6,562 nucleotides of DNA, taken from Micavibrio sp. Its GTDB lineage: Bacteria; Pseudomonadota; Alphaproteobacteria; Micavibrionales; Micavibrionaceae. The notes beneath the pieces were generated by a model. The model was not told the origin of the DNA. It made no database searches and worked only from the letters and a program-made list of their open reading frames with translations. The stretch's first letter is position 1. Each line of letters starts with the position of its first letter. A program made the position numbers and the translations under genes. Location of the stretch: positions 1-6,562 of the forward strand of contig JAMONE010000217.1 of assembly GCA_027066695.1 (NCBI GenBank), in the 5' to 3' direction. Below are positions 1-6,082 of this stretch, piece by piece.

Positions 1-10
1 CTACTCTTTA

Positions 11-46
11 GTTGAGTTTTGCAGATAGGCCTTGGTTGGTTACACT
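11..46 (+). repeat. Degenerate first CRISPR repeat
   Basis: This copy differs from the consensus at repeat position 5 (T to A, base 15) and position 7 (A to T, base 17). Both lie in the 5' part of the repeat that pairs with the lower stem of the tracrRNA; the 3' half and its candidate promoter are intact. If it is the first repeat of the transcript, no upstream spacer needs its 5' part as a tracrRNA handle, which would explain why the changes are tolerated. It marks the likely old end of the array. Confidence 0.8.
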
Positions 47-84
47 CTGACGCATCAGGCATAACTACTTATACACGTTGTGAT

Positions 85-112
85 TTGCAGATAGGCCTTG
101 GTTGGTTACACT
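85..112 (+). promoter_or_regulatory. Candidate promoter inside the CRISPR repeat (one of 15 copies)
   Basis: Within repeat 2, TTGCAG (85-90) and TACACT (107-112) are separated by 16 bp. They match the sigma-70 -35 and -10 consensus at 3 of 6 and 4 of 6 bases. The same pair occurs at repeat positions 9-14 and 31-36 in all 15 copies, including the degenerate one. Transcription would start about 6-8 nt into each spacer, leaving roughly 23-24 nt of guide. Repeat-embedded promoters giving ready-made crRNA 5' ends are known in N. meningitidis and C. jejuni type II-C systems; that this locus does the same is inference. Confidence 0.5.
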
Positions 113-970
113 TAATTAGTCTCAAGGGCACAAACTGCGTATAGTTGTGATTTGCAGATAGGCCTTGGTTGGTTACACTCAAGCAAGGTATCCAACCTGC
201 TAAGGTTAGGTTGTGATTTGCAGATAGGCCTTGGTTGGTTACACTCGGTTGGTCTTATATCTGGAATTTCATACGGTTGTGATTTGCAGATAGGCCTTGG
301 TTGGTTACACTGGAAATATTATGAACGCTGTGATACAGAAGGTTGTGATTTGCAGATAGGCCTTGGTTGGTTACACTATAAAACAACAGCTCCAGCAATC
401 ACCACTTGTTGTGATTTGCAGATAGGCCTTGGTTGGTTACACTGAACGAACTCCCATCCCCACAGCATAGAAAGTTGTGATTTGCAGATAGGCCTTGGTT
501 GGTTACACTCTTTAGAATTTAGTGACGTAATCTCTGATGGTTGTGATTTGCAGATAGGCCTTGGTTGGTTACACTTGGGGCTACACGGTATCAGGACGAT
601 ACTCAGTTGTGATTTGCAGATAGGCCTTGGTTGGTTACACTTTTGTTGCAGATGGTGATTGCGGTGTAGTTGTTGTGATTTGCAGATAGGCCTTGGTTGG
701 TTACACTATAAAAGAAACAGTTGATATATTAGAAGCTGTTGTGATTTGCAGATAGGCCTTGGTTGGTTACACTTTTTTTACTTATCTTAATTCCATTGTT
801 TAAGTTGTGATTTGCAGATAGGCCTTGGTTGGTTACACTAATGATGATGTAGTTACCGCAGCCCTAAAAGTTGTGATTTGCAGATAGGCCTTGGTTGGTT
901 ACACTAAGTTAAATTATTGAAGAGATAAGAAAATGTTGTGATTTGCAGATAGGCCTTGGTTGGTTACACT

Positions 971-1004
971 ATCTCGCAAATAAGGTATTGATTTACCTCT
1001 AATA
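971..1004. promoter_or_regulatory. AT-rich strip between array and cas2, possible leader or integration-side flank
   Basis: These 34 bp lie between the last perfect repeat and the hairpin at the cas2 end. They encode nothing visible and are AT-rich. Because the degenerate repeat is at the opposite end of the array, this side is the likely growing end, so the strip may contain the sequence that directs Cas1-Cas2 integration. No recognised leader motif is seen. Confidence 0.3.
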
Positions 1005-1035
1005 AGCTTGGGTTTTTCTTAAAAAAACCCAAGCT
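1005..1035. terminator. 13-bp hairpin between the converging array and cas operon
   Basis: The arms 1005-1017 (AGCTTGGGTTTTT) and 1023-1035 are perfectly complementary, with a 5-nt loop. The hairpin lies where the rightward array transcript and leftward cas transcript would meet, and it contains the last codons and stop of cas2. Neither strand has a textbook U-tract directly after the stem; on the + strand six T residues follow about ten bases later (1045-1050). It probably limits read-through in one or both directions, but a role in mRNA stability is also possible. Confidence 0.55.
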
Positions 1036-1351
1036 GGTCGGGTGTTTTTTCAGTTGGTTTACGCTTTTTCCCATAGAAAACTTGTATCTTTGAAAATTGT
1101 TTATCGGTTATTTTTATAATCCGTACTTCACCATCATCTGGTAATGATGATTTTACACGATTTACGTGTACTTGTGCATTTTCATCGCTGGAGCTATGAC
1201 GCATATAAACGGAATACTGCATCATATTAAAGCCATCATTGAGTAATTGTTTACGAAACATTGAATATTGTTTTCTGGCTGCCTTTGTTTCGGTTGGTAA
1301 ATCAAAGAGAACGATAACCCACACGGTGTTTAACCCTCCAAATATATTCAT
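1019..1351 (-). CDS. cas2: CRISPR-associated protein Cas2 (type II-C)
   Basis: Cas2 forms the central dimer of the Cas1-Cas2 integrase that inserts spacers into the array. The 110-residue product carries the family's first strand WVIVLFDLP with the conserved Asp (D17), followed by a typical type II core: FRKQLLNDGFNMMQYSVYMRH around residues 32-52 (shown here only as markers F32, G40, Q45, Y46), then TDKQF near residue 82 and a C-terminal LGFF. The ATG start overlaps the cas1 stop by four bases (ATGA), which suggests translational coupling. An alternative GTG start at 1324 (residue 10) is preceded by a strong GGAGGG at 1334-1339 with 9-nt spacing; it would give a 101-residue protein beginning directly at the first strand. 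Either start leaves the domain intact. The stop codon sits in the loop of the 1005-1035 hairpin. Confidence 0.95.
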   Translation of the reverse strand: MNIFGGLNTVWVIVLFDLPTETKAARKQYSMFRKQLLNDGFNMMQYSVYMRHSSSDENAQVHVNRVKSSLPDDGEVRIIKITDKQFSKIQVFYGKKRKPTEKTPDQLGFF

Positions 1352-2256
1352 ATTAATTTTTGATCCCTGCTTACCAGACTTGGGAAAATCATTTTAATGT
1401 TATTGTCGCTGTATGCACGTTTCAAATTGGCAGTTAAATGGTGACTGGCGACCATAAAGGGAAGTGTTTTATCTTTCCAAATTACACTTTCGCTGAGTAA
1501 ACCTAACAGTACTTTTTTAGTTTCTATATTCACCTCAAGCGTTTGTTCTGATTGCATCATTTGATAAACACAATAATCTACCCAAGGTCTAAAAGGTTCC
1601 ATTAAGTCGTCGGCTAAACAGAGTCCGTTATATTGGTTATGATGGTGTAAACCTAATGCTGGGTGCAATCCACTGCCTACAATTGCTCTAGCAATTATTG
1701 CGCGGATAATGGCGTAGCCATAATTAAGTAAAGCGTTTATTTGCCCACTTTTAGGGTCACGTCGAAAATCATCCCCCATTAGTAAACGCCAATATTTCTG
1801 AGCTGCTTGTGCCTCGTGGTTTTCTTTATCGCCTGTTTTTACCTGTCTTGCTAGATGTTCTAATGGCTTACTATTTTTATTGAGTAATTTAAGCGTTACA
1901 GCTTGTTCTTTTATTTTGAATTGAACCACCTGCTTCCAGAGCCGTTTACGCGTTGGCTCTGGAACTTTTGTTTGTTCAATTAATACTTTTGTATGCAAAC
2001 TATTGGCATCACTAATGGGTAAAATTACAGAGTAAGGTAAATGCTGTTTATCACAAAATACTAAAACCACGTTATTTTTCTGACAAGCAATAATGACAGC
2101 TTGAGTAAGCACAATAGCCCTATGCTGTAAAATTACAGCGCCTAAATCTTCAATAGGGATTTTTGCAATGGTTTTTTGATCACGTTCAATTAAGAGCTGT
2201 CTATGCTTCATATGAATAAATGCACGCTCACTAATATCAATGACTCGTTTAATCAT
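1348..2256 (-). CDS. cas1: CRISPR-associated endonuclease/integrase Cas1 (type II-C)
   Basis: Cas1 is the metal-dependent integrase that, with Cas2, joins captured DNA fragments to the repeat end. The 302-residue protein has the usual length and two-domain layout: a beta-rich N-terminal part (about 1-85) and a helical catalytic part. The expected active-site positions are visible: E148 in HEAQAA, the histidine cluster H204-H206 in LGLHHHNQYN, and E220 in DDLMEPFRPWVD. The YW at 155-156 and the EPFRP motif are typical of type II Cas1. It follows cas9 with a 4-bp ATGA overlap and overlaps cas2 in the same way, so the three are presumably one mRNA. The upstream region has only a weak GGA about 11 nt before the ATG, consistent with reinitiation after cas9. 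No sign of damage is seen. Confidence 0.97.
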   Translation of the reverse strand: MIKRVIDISERAFIHMKHRQLLIERDQKTIAKIPIEDLGAVILQHRAIVLTQAVIIACQKNNVVLVFCDKQHLPYSVILPISDANSLHTKVLIEQTKVPEPTRKRLWKQVVQFKIKEQAVTLKLLNKNSKPLEHLARQVKTGDKENHEAQAAQKYWRLLMGDDFRRDPKSGQINALLNYGYAIIRAIIARAIVGSGLHPALGLHHHNQYNGLCLADDLMEPFRPWVDYCVYQMMQSEQTLEVNIETKKVLLGLLSESVIWKDKTLPFMVASHHLTANLKRAYSDNNIKMIFPSLVSRDQKLI

Positions 2257-5200
2257 TCAATAATTTTTCCAATGGCATTAACTGTAAGTTTCTGCATTCC
2301 GTAATCTTTCATTAGTGTGTTGATTGATTTACGAATTTTTTCAGCATCATTATTTATAACAGCTGTAGTATGTTGTCTTATTGTTAAACCAGAACTATCT
2401 GATTCTAACTTTTGAACTCGATATATCTTATCATTAGCTTGTACAAGGTCATTAATATGTAAAGCCATAACAAATTCAATACCTTCACCATGATCTTTCT
2501 TAATTATGGGCTGTTTAGGTTTGCCAATTCCTTTAGCACGGTGACTTGCTTCTAAAGCTGTAACAAATTCGCCTGTGAATTTATCTATTTTTTTATTGTA
2601 AAGAATTTCAACATGATGAAGATTGCCATACGCCATCCAGCGAAATACCTTTCCTTCTTTATCTTTTATGCCTAGCTTGCTTTCTTCTAACTTCTTTAAG
2701 GTAGTTTTTGCTTGAACTATACGCACACGTTTAATTGGGGTTTTGCCGTCTTTGTGATAAACCACTATGCCTTCTGCAAAAGCTTGTTTGGGCTTATTAT
2801 TGTATTTGTCTAAATGCTCTGATACGATTTTTTTAACGTCTTCATCAATTATTTTCTTTACTTGAGTTGTTTTAAAATCAGGGTTTAGATTAGCTCTGTA
2901 TACTGTCCCTACCCCCTTTATGTACCCTGCTCCTGTTTCTTCATGTAATGCGCCTGTGATTTTTCTCTGAGGCGTATGAGCCACAATCATCTCATTTAAC
3001 GAAGCGTCTAAATCATCCCTCAATGTAGGCCAAGGTTCATCAAAATGAATGTCGCGCATGTGTAGCTCTGGGCTTTTTTGCTCTAAGCTTTTTGATTGGG
3101 CAACAAGAGTTTGATAAAAACGTCTATCAATACAGGCTGTCACTACCGCGTCTATTGTATGGTGACGATGATCGACTCTGTCTTTTGCTGTGCGGTCAAA
3201 ACCTATTAAATTATTCAGTTGCCATTGATGTCTCAGCCAACCTGTCATTATGCCTTTTGTAACATTTATATCTGTGCCTAGCTGTTTGAGGTAATCATTA
3301 GCAACCCGTGATATGTAGCGAGTGTCATTTAATTGACTGCTTATAAAGTCACGTTCTTGGACTTCTTTTGCGGTTTTATAAAAACGATCTTTTTTTGATT
3401 TTAAACCGCCGTGCCAACGATAAATTCTTTGAGTGATTTGATTCCATTTATCTTCATTTCCACCAAAAGCATCTATTGGAGTACGTTGCCCTTTAAAGCG
3501 GTTTTCACCTGCTAAACAGACAACTTTATTCATATAGGAATTATCCAATGATTGGCTATAAGGAATTATGTGATCTATATCTATTTCTGCACTGAAGAGT
3601 GTTGATAGATTAATTTTTATGCCACTGTACACACACATTTCATTTTGTTCTTTCCAAAGTCTGTAGCGAATTTTATCGTCACGGCTAGGATATTTAGATA
3701 AGCCTAGGTGCGTACTTTTTTGGCGCATGAGTTGAAATTTTTCTGTAGCTTCATCATTTTCGCTCGTGTTTTTCTTTTGTCTAGCTTCATTGTCTTTATA
3801 GCGTTTTGTATTCATTTCTAAATCGCGCGCCATTTCAATACGAATAATGTCAGGTTTACCGTATTCAGCGATTAGTGCATTTATTACACGACGTAATTCA
3901 TGTAATGCTCTGCTTACAATTGGGTTTGCAATTTCTGGAGGCATTCCTAGCTTGCTAACTATTTCTACTTCTTTAACTTCATAGTCATAACCCGCACTTT
4001 GGCGTGCGTCTGAATAGATTTGTCCTGCTTCAAGGTGTGGTAAAAGTGAACGAATCGCCTTAATTGAGAGATTGCTGTGGCTTGGTTCAAATTCAAGTAA
4101 ACATAGATCGATAACTACTCGAAGATCATATTTCCAGTGATTTAATAATCGTTTTTTGAGTGTTGATTTTTTCTTAATTGTGAGTAAATCCTCAACAAGG
4201 TTGAATTGGTCATCAGTAGACATTTCATCCCACTGTGGTGATGTATTCCATTTTAATAAAACATCACGAATTTCACAGGCTGTGCGATTACCTTTTAATT
4301 TTTTATTACCTTGCTCTAAATTGAAAGAGGCTTTTTTATCAAGACCGAGAGTTTTTCGTATTTGGGCAAATGTTACTATAGGTTTATATTCGAATAGATC
4401 TTTTAAGTTTTCACGGTCAATTTCTGTAAGTTTTACAAATTTATCTTCTTGGGATTGGAAAAACTCAAGATTGTTTATATCTTGTAAGTATCGGAAGCGT
4501 TGACACTCAAGCTTTGCTATTTGGGCACGTTGCTTGCTTGGCTCTAGTGAACACTTCCCTATTCTATCGGCTTTTAATTTTAATGGTCGTTGATAGAAAA
4601 TAATTTCTTCTATTTGTTCTTTCACGTCATCATTTAAAATAGTGTGGTGTTTCTTTTGTTGCTTCCAAATATAATCTAGTTCTTCATGGTACATTTGTCG
4701 GTCGGTACGTTTATGACCTCCATCTCTTGCTCTATTACGTTTGCATTCATGATGATCGAACTTAGAAAGGTATTCTCCTAAAGTGCGACAATTGTTGTCT
4801 TGAATGCTTTGACGAAGTATTGCAATATCTTGTTTAAACTCCCCTTCTTCACCGACTGGCTTTTCATCGTTTTCATCTAATTCATTTAAAATATCTAAAA
4901 CATCAGGATCATCGATCATATCTCCCAATAGGGTTTTGCGATTACTTAAAAAGCCGCGCCTTTGTACCAAGTGAAGTAGCACACGCCCTAGTTCATGTGG
5001 TGTTAGTGCATGGTCTAACGCTCTTGCTCTTAATTGATAAGGGTCTCCAAGTTCATTTAAAATAACTTCTGGTTGGGTATTTCCTTGTAGTTCTTTTGGT
5101 AATAAATTTAATGATATTAGGTAATTGAGCATTCTACTTTTGCGTCTTGCTCTACGTTGGACTACGCGCCTTGCAAGGCGAGCATCACGCCGTTTCATAT

Positions 5201-5351
5201 TTTTTGGTGTGGGGGTTTTCTCTTCTACTGCTTTTGTAAATATTCTGCTACCGAGGTCAATAATTCCAGATGGCTTTCCATCTTTTTCTTCAAGTAAAGC
5301 CCAGCCAATTGAATTGCTACCAAGATCTAAACCTAATATTTTCTTGCTCAT
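2253..5351 (-). CDS. cas9: CRISPR-associated endonuclease Cas9 (compact type II-C)
   Basis: RNA-guided DNA endonuclease, the effector of the system. At 1032 residues it is in the small II-C class. Domains in order are: RuvC-I with D9 in GLDLGSNSIGW; an arginine-rich bridge helix at about 50-75; a helical recognition lobe to about 490; RuvC-II with E506 in IRIEMARD; and HNH at about 571-625 with C573, D593, H594 (DIDHIIPYS), N608 and N617. RuvC-III follows with H730, H731 and D734 in HRHHTIDAV, then a wedge/PAM-interacting region from about 790 to the end, including GKTPIKRVRI. Every expected catalytic residue is present. The ATG at 5351 is chosen because AAGGA lies 6 nt upstream (5358-5362) and because the RuvC-I strand starts at residue 5. 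cas1 overlaps its stop. The PAM cannot be read from the sequence. Confidence 0.98.
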   Translation of the reverse strand: MSKKILGLDLGSNSIGWALLEEKDGKPSGIIDLGSRIFTKAVEEKTPTPKNMKRRDARLARRVVQRRARRKSRMLNYLISLNLLPKELQGNTQPEVILNELGDPYQLRARALDHALTPHELGRVLLHLVQRRGFLSNRKTLLGDMIDDPDVLDILNELDENDEKPVGEEGEFKQDIAILRQSIQDNNCRTLGEYLSKFDHHECKRNRARDGGHKRTDRQMYHEELDYIWKQQKKHHTILNDDVKEQIEEIIFYQRPLKLKADRIGKCSLEPSKQRAQIAKLECQRFRYLQDINNLEFFQSQEDKFVKLTEIDRENLKDLFEYKPIVTFAQIRKTLGLDKKASFNLEQGNKKLKGNRTACEIRDVLLKWNTSPQWDEMSTDDQFNLVEDLLTIKKKSTLKKRLLNHWKYDLRVVIDLCLLEFEPSHSNLSIKAIRSLLPHLEAGQIYSDARQSAGYDYEVKEVEIVSKLGMPPEIANPIVSRALHELRRVINALIAEYGKPDIIRIEMARDLEMNTKRYKDNEARQKKNTSENDEATEKFQLMRQKSTHLGLSKYPSRDDKIRYRLWKEQNEMCVYSGIKINLSTLFSAEIDIDHIIPYSQSLDNSYMNKVVCLAGENRFKGQRTPIDAFGGNEDKWNQITQRIYRWHGGLKSKKDRFYKTAKEVQERDFISSQLNDTRYISRVANDYLKQLGTDINVTKGIMTGWLRHQWQLNNLIGFDRTAKDRVDHRHHTIDAVVTACIDRRFYQTLVAQSKSLEQKSPELHMRDIHFDEPWPTLRDDLDASLNEMIVAHTPQRKITGALHEETGAGYIKGVGTVYRANLNPDFKTTQVKKIIDEDVKKIVSEHLDKYNNKPKQAFAEGIVVYHKDGKTPIKRVRIVQAKTTLKKLEESKLGIKDKEGKVFRWMAYGNLHHVEILYNKKIDKFTGEFVTALEASHRAKGIGKPKQPIIKKDHGEGIEFVMALHINDLVQANDKIYRVQKLESDSSGLTIRQHTTAVINNDAEKIRKSINTLMKDYGMQKLTVNAIGKIIE

Positions 5352-5372
5352 AGAATTTCCTTTTCGTATACT
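5344..5372 (+). promoter_or_regulatory. tracrRNA promoter
   Basis: TTGCTC (5344-5349, -35-like, 3 of 6 matches) and TATACT (5367-5372, -10, 5 of 6 matches) are 17 bp apart. The start point would fall at about 5379-5381, exactly where the anti-repeat begins. The -35 element lies inside the first codons of cas9 on the opposite strand, so the promoter overlaps the cas9 start. Confidence 0.75.
5358..5362 (-). promoter_or_regulatory. Ribosome binding site of cas9
   Basis: On the minus strand AAGGA lies 6 nt before the cas9 ATG (5351). It fixes the start and is the only good Shine-Dalgarno sequence in the short region between cas9 and the tracrRNA. Confidence 0.75.
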
Positions 5373-5380
5373 AGAGCCTT

Positions 5381-5408
5381 AGTGTAACCAACCAAGGTCT
5401 ATTGTTTT
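5381..5408 (-). promoter_or_regulatory. Candidate cas9 operon promoter inside the anti-repeat
   Basis: On the minus strand the anti-repeat keeps the TACACT element of the repeats (at 5381-5386). AAAACA (5403-5408) lies 16 bp upstream of it as a poor -35. The start would be near 5374, leaving a leader of about 23 nt that contains the cas9 ribosome binding site. The match is weak. A promoter farther right is possible and would make the cas9 leader antisense to the tracrRNA. Confidence 0.3.
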
Positions 5409-5420
5409 GCTTTTCATACC
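5381..5420 (+). repeat. Anti-repeat in the tracrRNA
   Basis: Bases 5381-5397 are perfectly complementary to the last 17 bases of the CRISPR repeat. T5398 makes a G-U wobble with repeat G19, and 5399-5402 pair with repeat positions 15-18. After an asymmetric internal loop, G5409-C5410 pair with repeat positions 11-12. Then 5414-5420 form a lower stem with repeat positions 1-7, with one mismatch and one G-U pair. The tracrRNA side is four bases longer than a straight copy of the repeat. Confidence 0.9.
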
Positions 5421-5460
5421 AATGAAATAGTTATTTCGTAGGCAACGCTTTCAAGCGACC

Positions 5461-5486
5461 AAAACCCTCGCATTCGGGGGTTTTTT
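5461..5486 (+). terminator. Intrinsic terminator of the tracrRNA
   Basis: CCCTCG (5465-5470), loop CATT, and CGGGGG (5475-5480) form a 6-bp GC-rich stem with one G-T pair. It is flanked by AAAA before and TTTTTT (5481-5486) after. On the minus strand the stem is followed by TTTT, so it may also stop leftward transcripts weakly. Confidence 0.9.
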
Positions 5487-5611
5487 AATGCCTGTAATAA
5501 ATGGACCCCCCTACCATAATTCTTTTTATTAATTAATTCTATGAACTTTATGGAAAAATAATAGCCTTTTAATAAATCATTAAACGGAAGTAACTAATTA
5601 CAAGCTTAATG

Positions 5612-5620
5612 TGGTATAAG
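5612..5620 (+). promoter_or_regulatory. Extended -10 promoter of the small membrane-protein gene
   Basis: TGGTATAAG fits the extended -10 form TGnTATAAT with one change. No -35 is needed in such promoters and none is evident. The start point would fall at about 5626-5628, at or next to the ATG of the following gene, implying a leaderless mRNA. The rest of 5487-5611 is AT-rich and shows nothing else I can name. Confidence 0.45.
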
Positions 5621-5627
5621 TGTATCT

Positions 5628-5918
5628 ATGACTCTAATTTATTTATCTATAATAATCATATCCTTATTCGCTTTTTTAATGCTGTTTGGGGCGCTTCATG
5701 ACTTCTTTACAGATGACCATTCTCATACACTTTCTTTGTCTACAAAATCTAATGAATCTATAGAGCTTGATTGTTATCAGCCACTTTTTTCTACAGATCT
5801 CGTTTGTACTGAAATAGATGATAATGATTTAGATATATTAATAAAAGAGTGTGATGAAGTAATGGAAGAGACACGTCGGCTTCTAGAAAATAGAAAAATT
5901 AGAAAGCTTCCTGGATAA
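5628..5918 (+). CDS. Small single-pass membrane protein, unknown function
   Basis: I do not recognise this 96-residue product. Residues 3-23 are strongly hydrophobic (LIYLSIIIISLFAFLMLFGA) and would form one membrane helix. The remainder is soluble and acidic, with a DD/DDND-rich stretch at 29-70, three cysteines (49, 60, 75), and a final charged helix (about 68-92, EECDEVMEETRRLLEN-like spacing) that could form a coiled coil. No Shine-Dalgarno sequence precedes the ATG; the nearest purine run, GGAAG, is about 35 nt upstream. An extended -10 ends 7 nt before the ATG, so leaderless translation is possible. It is read in the same direction as the tracrRNA but after its terminator, so it is not part of the CRISPR transcripts. 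It could be a host gene of small size or a chance open frame; the membrane helix followed by a charged tail favours a real protein. Confidence 0.55.
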   Translation: MTLIYLSIIIISLFAFLMLFGALHDFFTDDHSHTLSLSTKSNESIELDCYQPLFSTDLVCTEIDDNDLDILIKECDEVMEETRRLLENRKIRKLPG

Positions 5919-5947
5919 AACTTCTCTATATTTTTGTATATAGTCAT

Positions 5948-6082
5948 ACAAATCATCGAAAAACAGGGGGGGTGATATAGTAAAATACTGACTTTTAAAG
6001 TGTTTTTAGCTTATTTTGGGTGTTTTTAGCGTTAAAAGGGTGATTTTGACTAAACCACCCCCCCTGTTTTTCGATGATTTGT
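5948..6082. repeat. 135-bp element bounded by a perfect 27-bp inverted repeat
   Basis: Bases 5948-5974 and 6056-6082 are exact reverse complements, each holding a G7/C7 run and an ATCATCGAAAAACAG-type outer part. They enclose 81 bp. The layout resembles a miniature inverted-repeat transposable element or a large cruciform. No target-site duplication is evident at the ends and no transposase is present, so the mobile origin is inferred. The stem is far from the loop size of an ordinary terminator. Confidence 0.65.
6000..6059 (+). repeat. Three direct repeats with 20-bp period inside the inverted-repeat element
   Basis: GTGTTTTTAGC occurs at 6000-6010 and again at 6020-6030, and a degenerate copy GTGATTTTGAC lies at 6040-6050. 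The exact 20-bp spacing places the copies on nearly the same face of DNA, as expected of binding sites for a repeated protein. Their placement in the loop of a perfect palindrome is unusual. Confidence 0.6.

Larger units (their letters stand above)
11..970 (+). CRISPR. Type II-C CRISPR array, 15 repeats and 14 spacers
   Basis: Fifteen copies of a 36-bp repeat begin GTTGTGATTTGC and end GGTTGGTTACACT. They start at 11, 77, 144, 210, 276, 342, 408, 474, 540, 606, 672, 738, 804, 870 and 935. Copies 2 to 15 are identical by eye; copy 1 has two changes. Twelve spacers are 30 bp, the second is 31 bp and the last is 29 bp. No spacer is duplicated. The + strand is inferred as the crRNA strand because the tracrRNA anti-repeat at 5381-5420 is complementary to it, and because a 5' GTTGT start is usual for type II-C repeats. 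The array provides the guide sequences for Cas9. The window starts only 10 bp before copy 1, so further repeats to the left cannot be excluded. Confidence 0.98.
5380..5486 (+). ncRNA. tracrRNA of the type II-C system
   Basis: This RNA of about 107 nt would pair with the repeat part of crRNA and anchor it in Cas9; RNase III trimming is usual but not always required in II-C. The anti-repeat runs from 5381 to 5420. After it come a small hairpin (5424-5428 with 5433-5437), a second one (5446-5449 with 5454-5457, CGCT/AGCG with a 4-nt loop) and the terminator hairpin with a T-run ending at 5486. The order and length resemble the N. meningitidis tracrRNA. It is divergent from cas9, with only about 28 bp between the anti-repeat and the cas9 ATG. 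The 5' end is inferred from the promoter. Confidence 0.9.

Noticed and set aside
152..445. Open frame of 97 codons on the + strand with repeated LQIGLGWLH units
   Set aside because: The repeated peptide is the translation of the CRISPR repeat; repeat plus spacer is 66 bp, a multiple of three, so the frame stays open by arithmetic.
11..970. Transcription of the array on the minus strand, away from the cas genes
   Set aside because: The anti-repeat with a promoter upstream and a terminator downstream lies on the + strand, which fits only a + strand crRNA. The minus orientation would run from the anti-repeat straight into cas9.
4156..4503. 115-codon + strand open frame inside cas9
   Set aside because: It lies antisense to the cas9 recognition lobe and has no independent start signals or recognisable motif.
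2253..5351. Assignment to type II-A or II-B
   Set aside because: No csn2 or cas4 is present, Cas9 is about 1030 residues rather than about 1370 or more, and the operon order ends with cas2.
5125..5382. 85-codon + strand open frame opposite the cas9 5' end
   Set aside because: It is the antisense of the arginine-rich bridge helix and RuvC-I region, and it ends in the tracrRNA promoter/start region.
5628..5918. The small membrane protein as an anti-CRISPR
   Set aside because: Anti-CRISPRs are usually soluble and near a helix-turn-helix regulator; this protein has a membrane helix and no such neighbour, so position alone is not enough.
5926..5943. Hairpin CTATAT/ATATAG as terminator of the small membrane-protein gene
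   Set aside because: The six pairs are nearly all A-T and no T-run follows; too weak to call.
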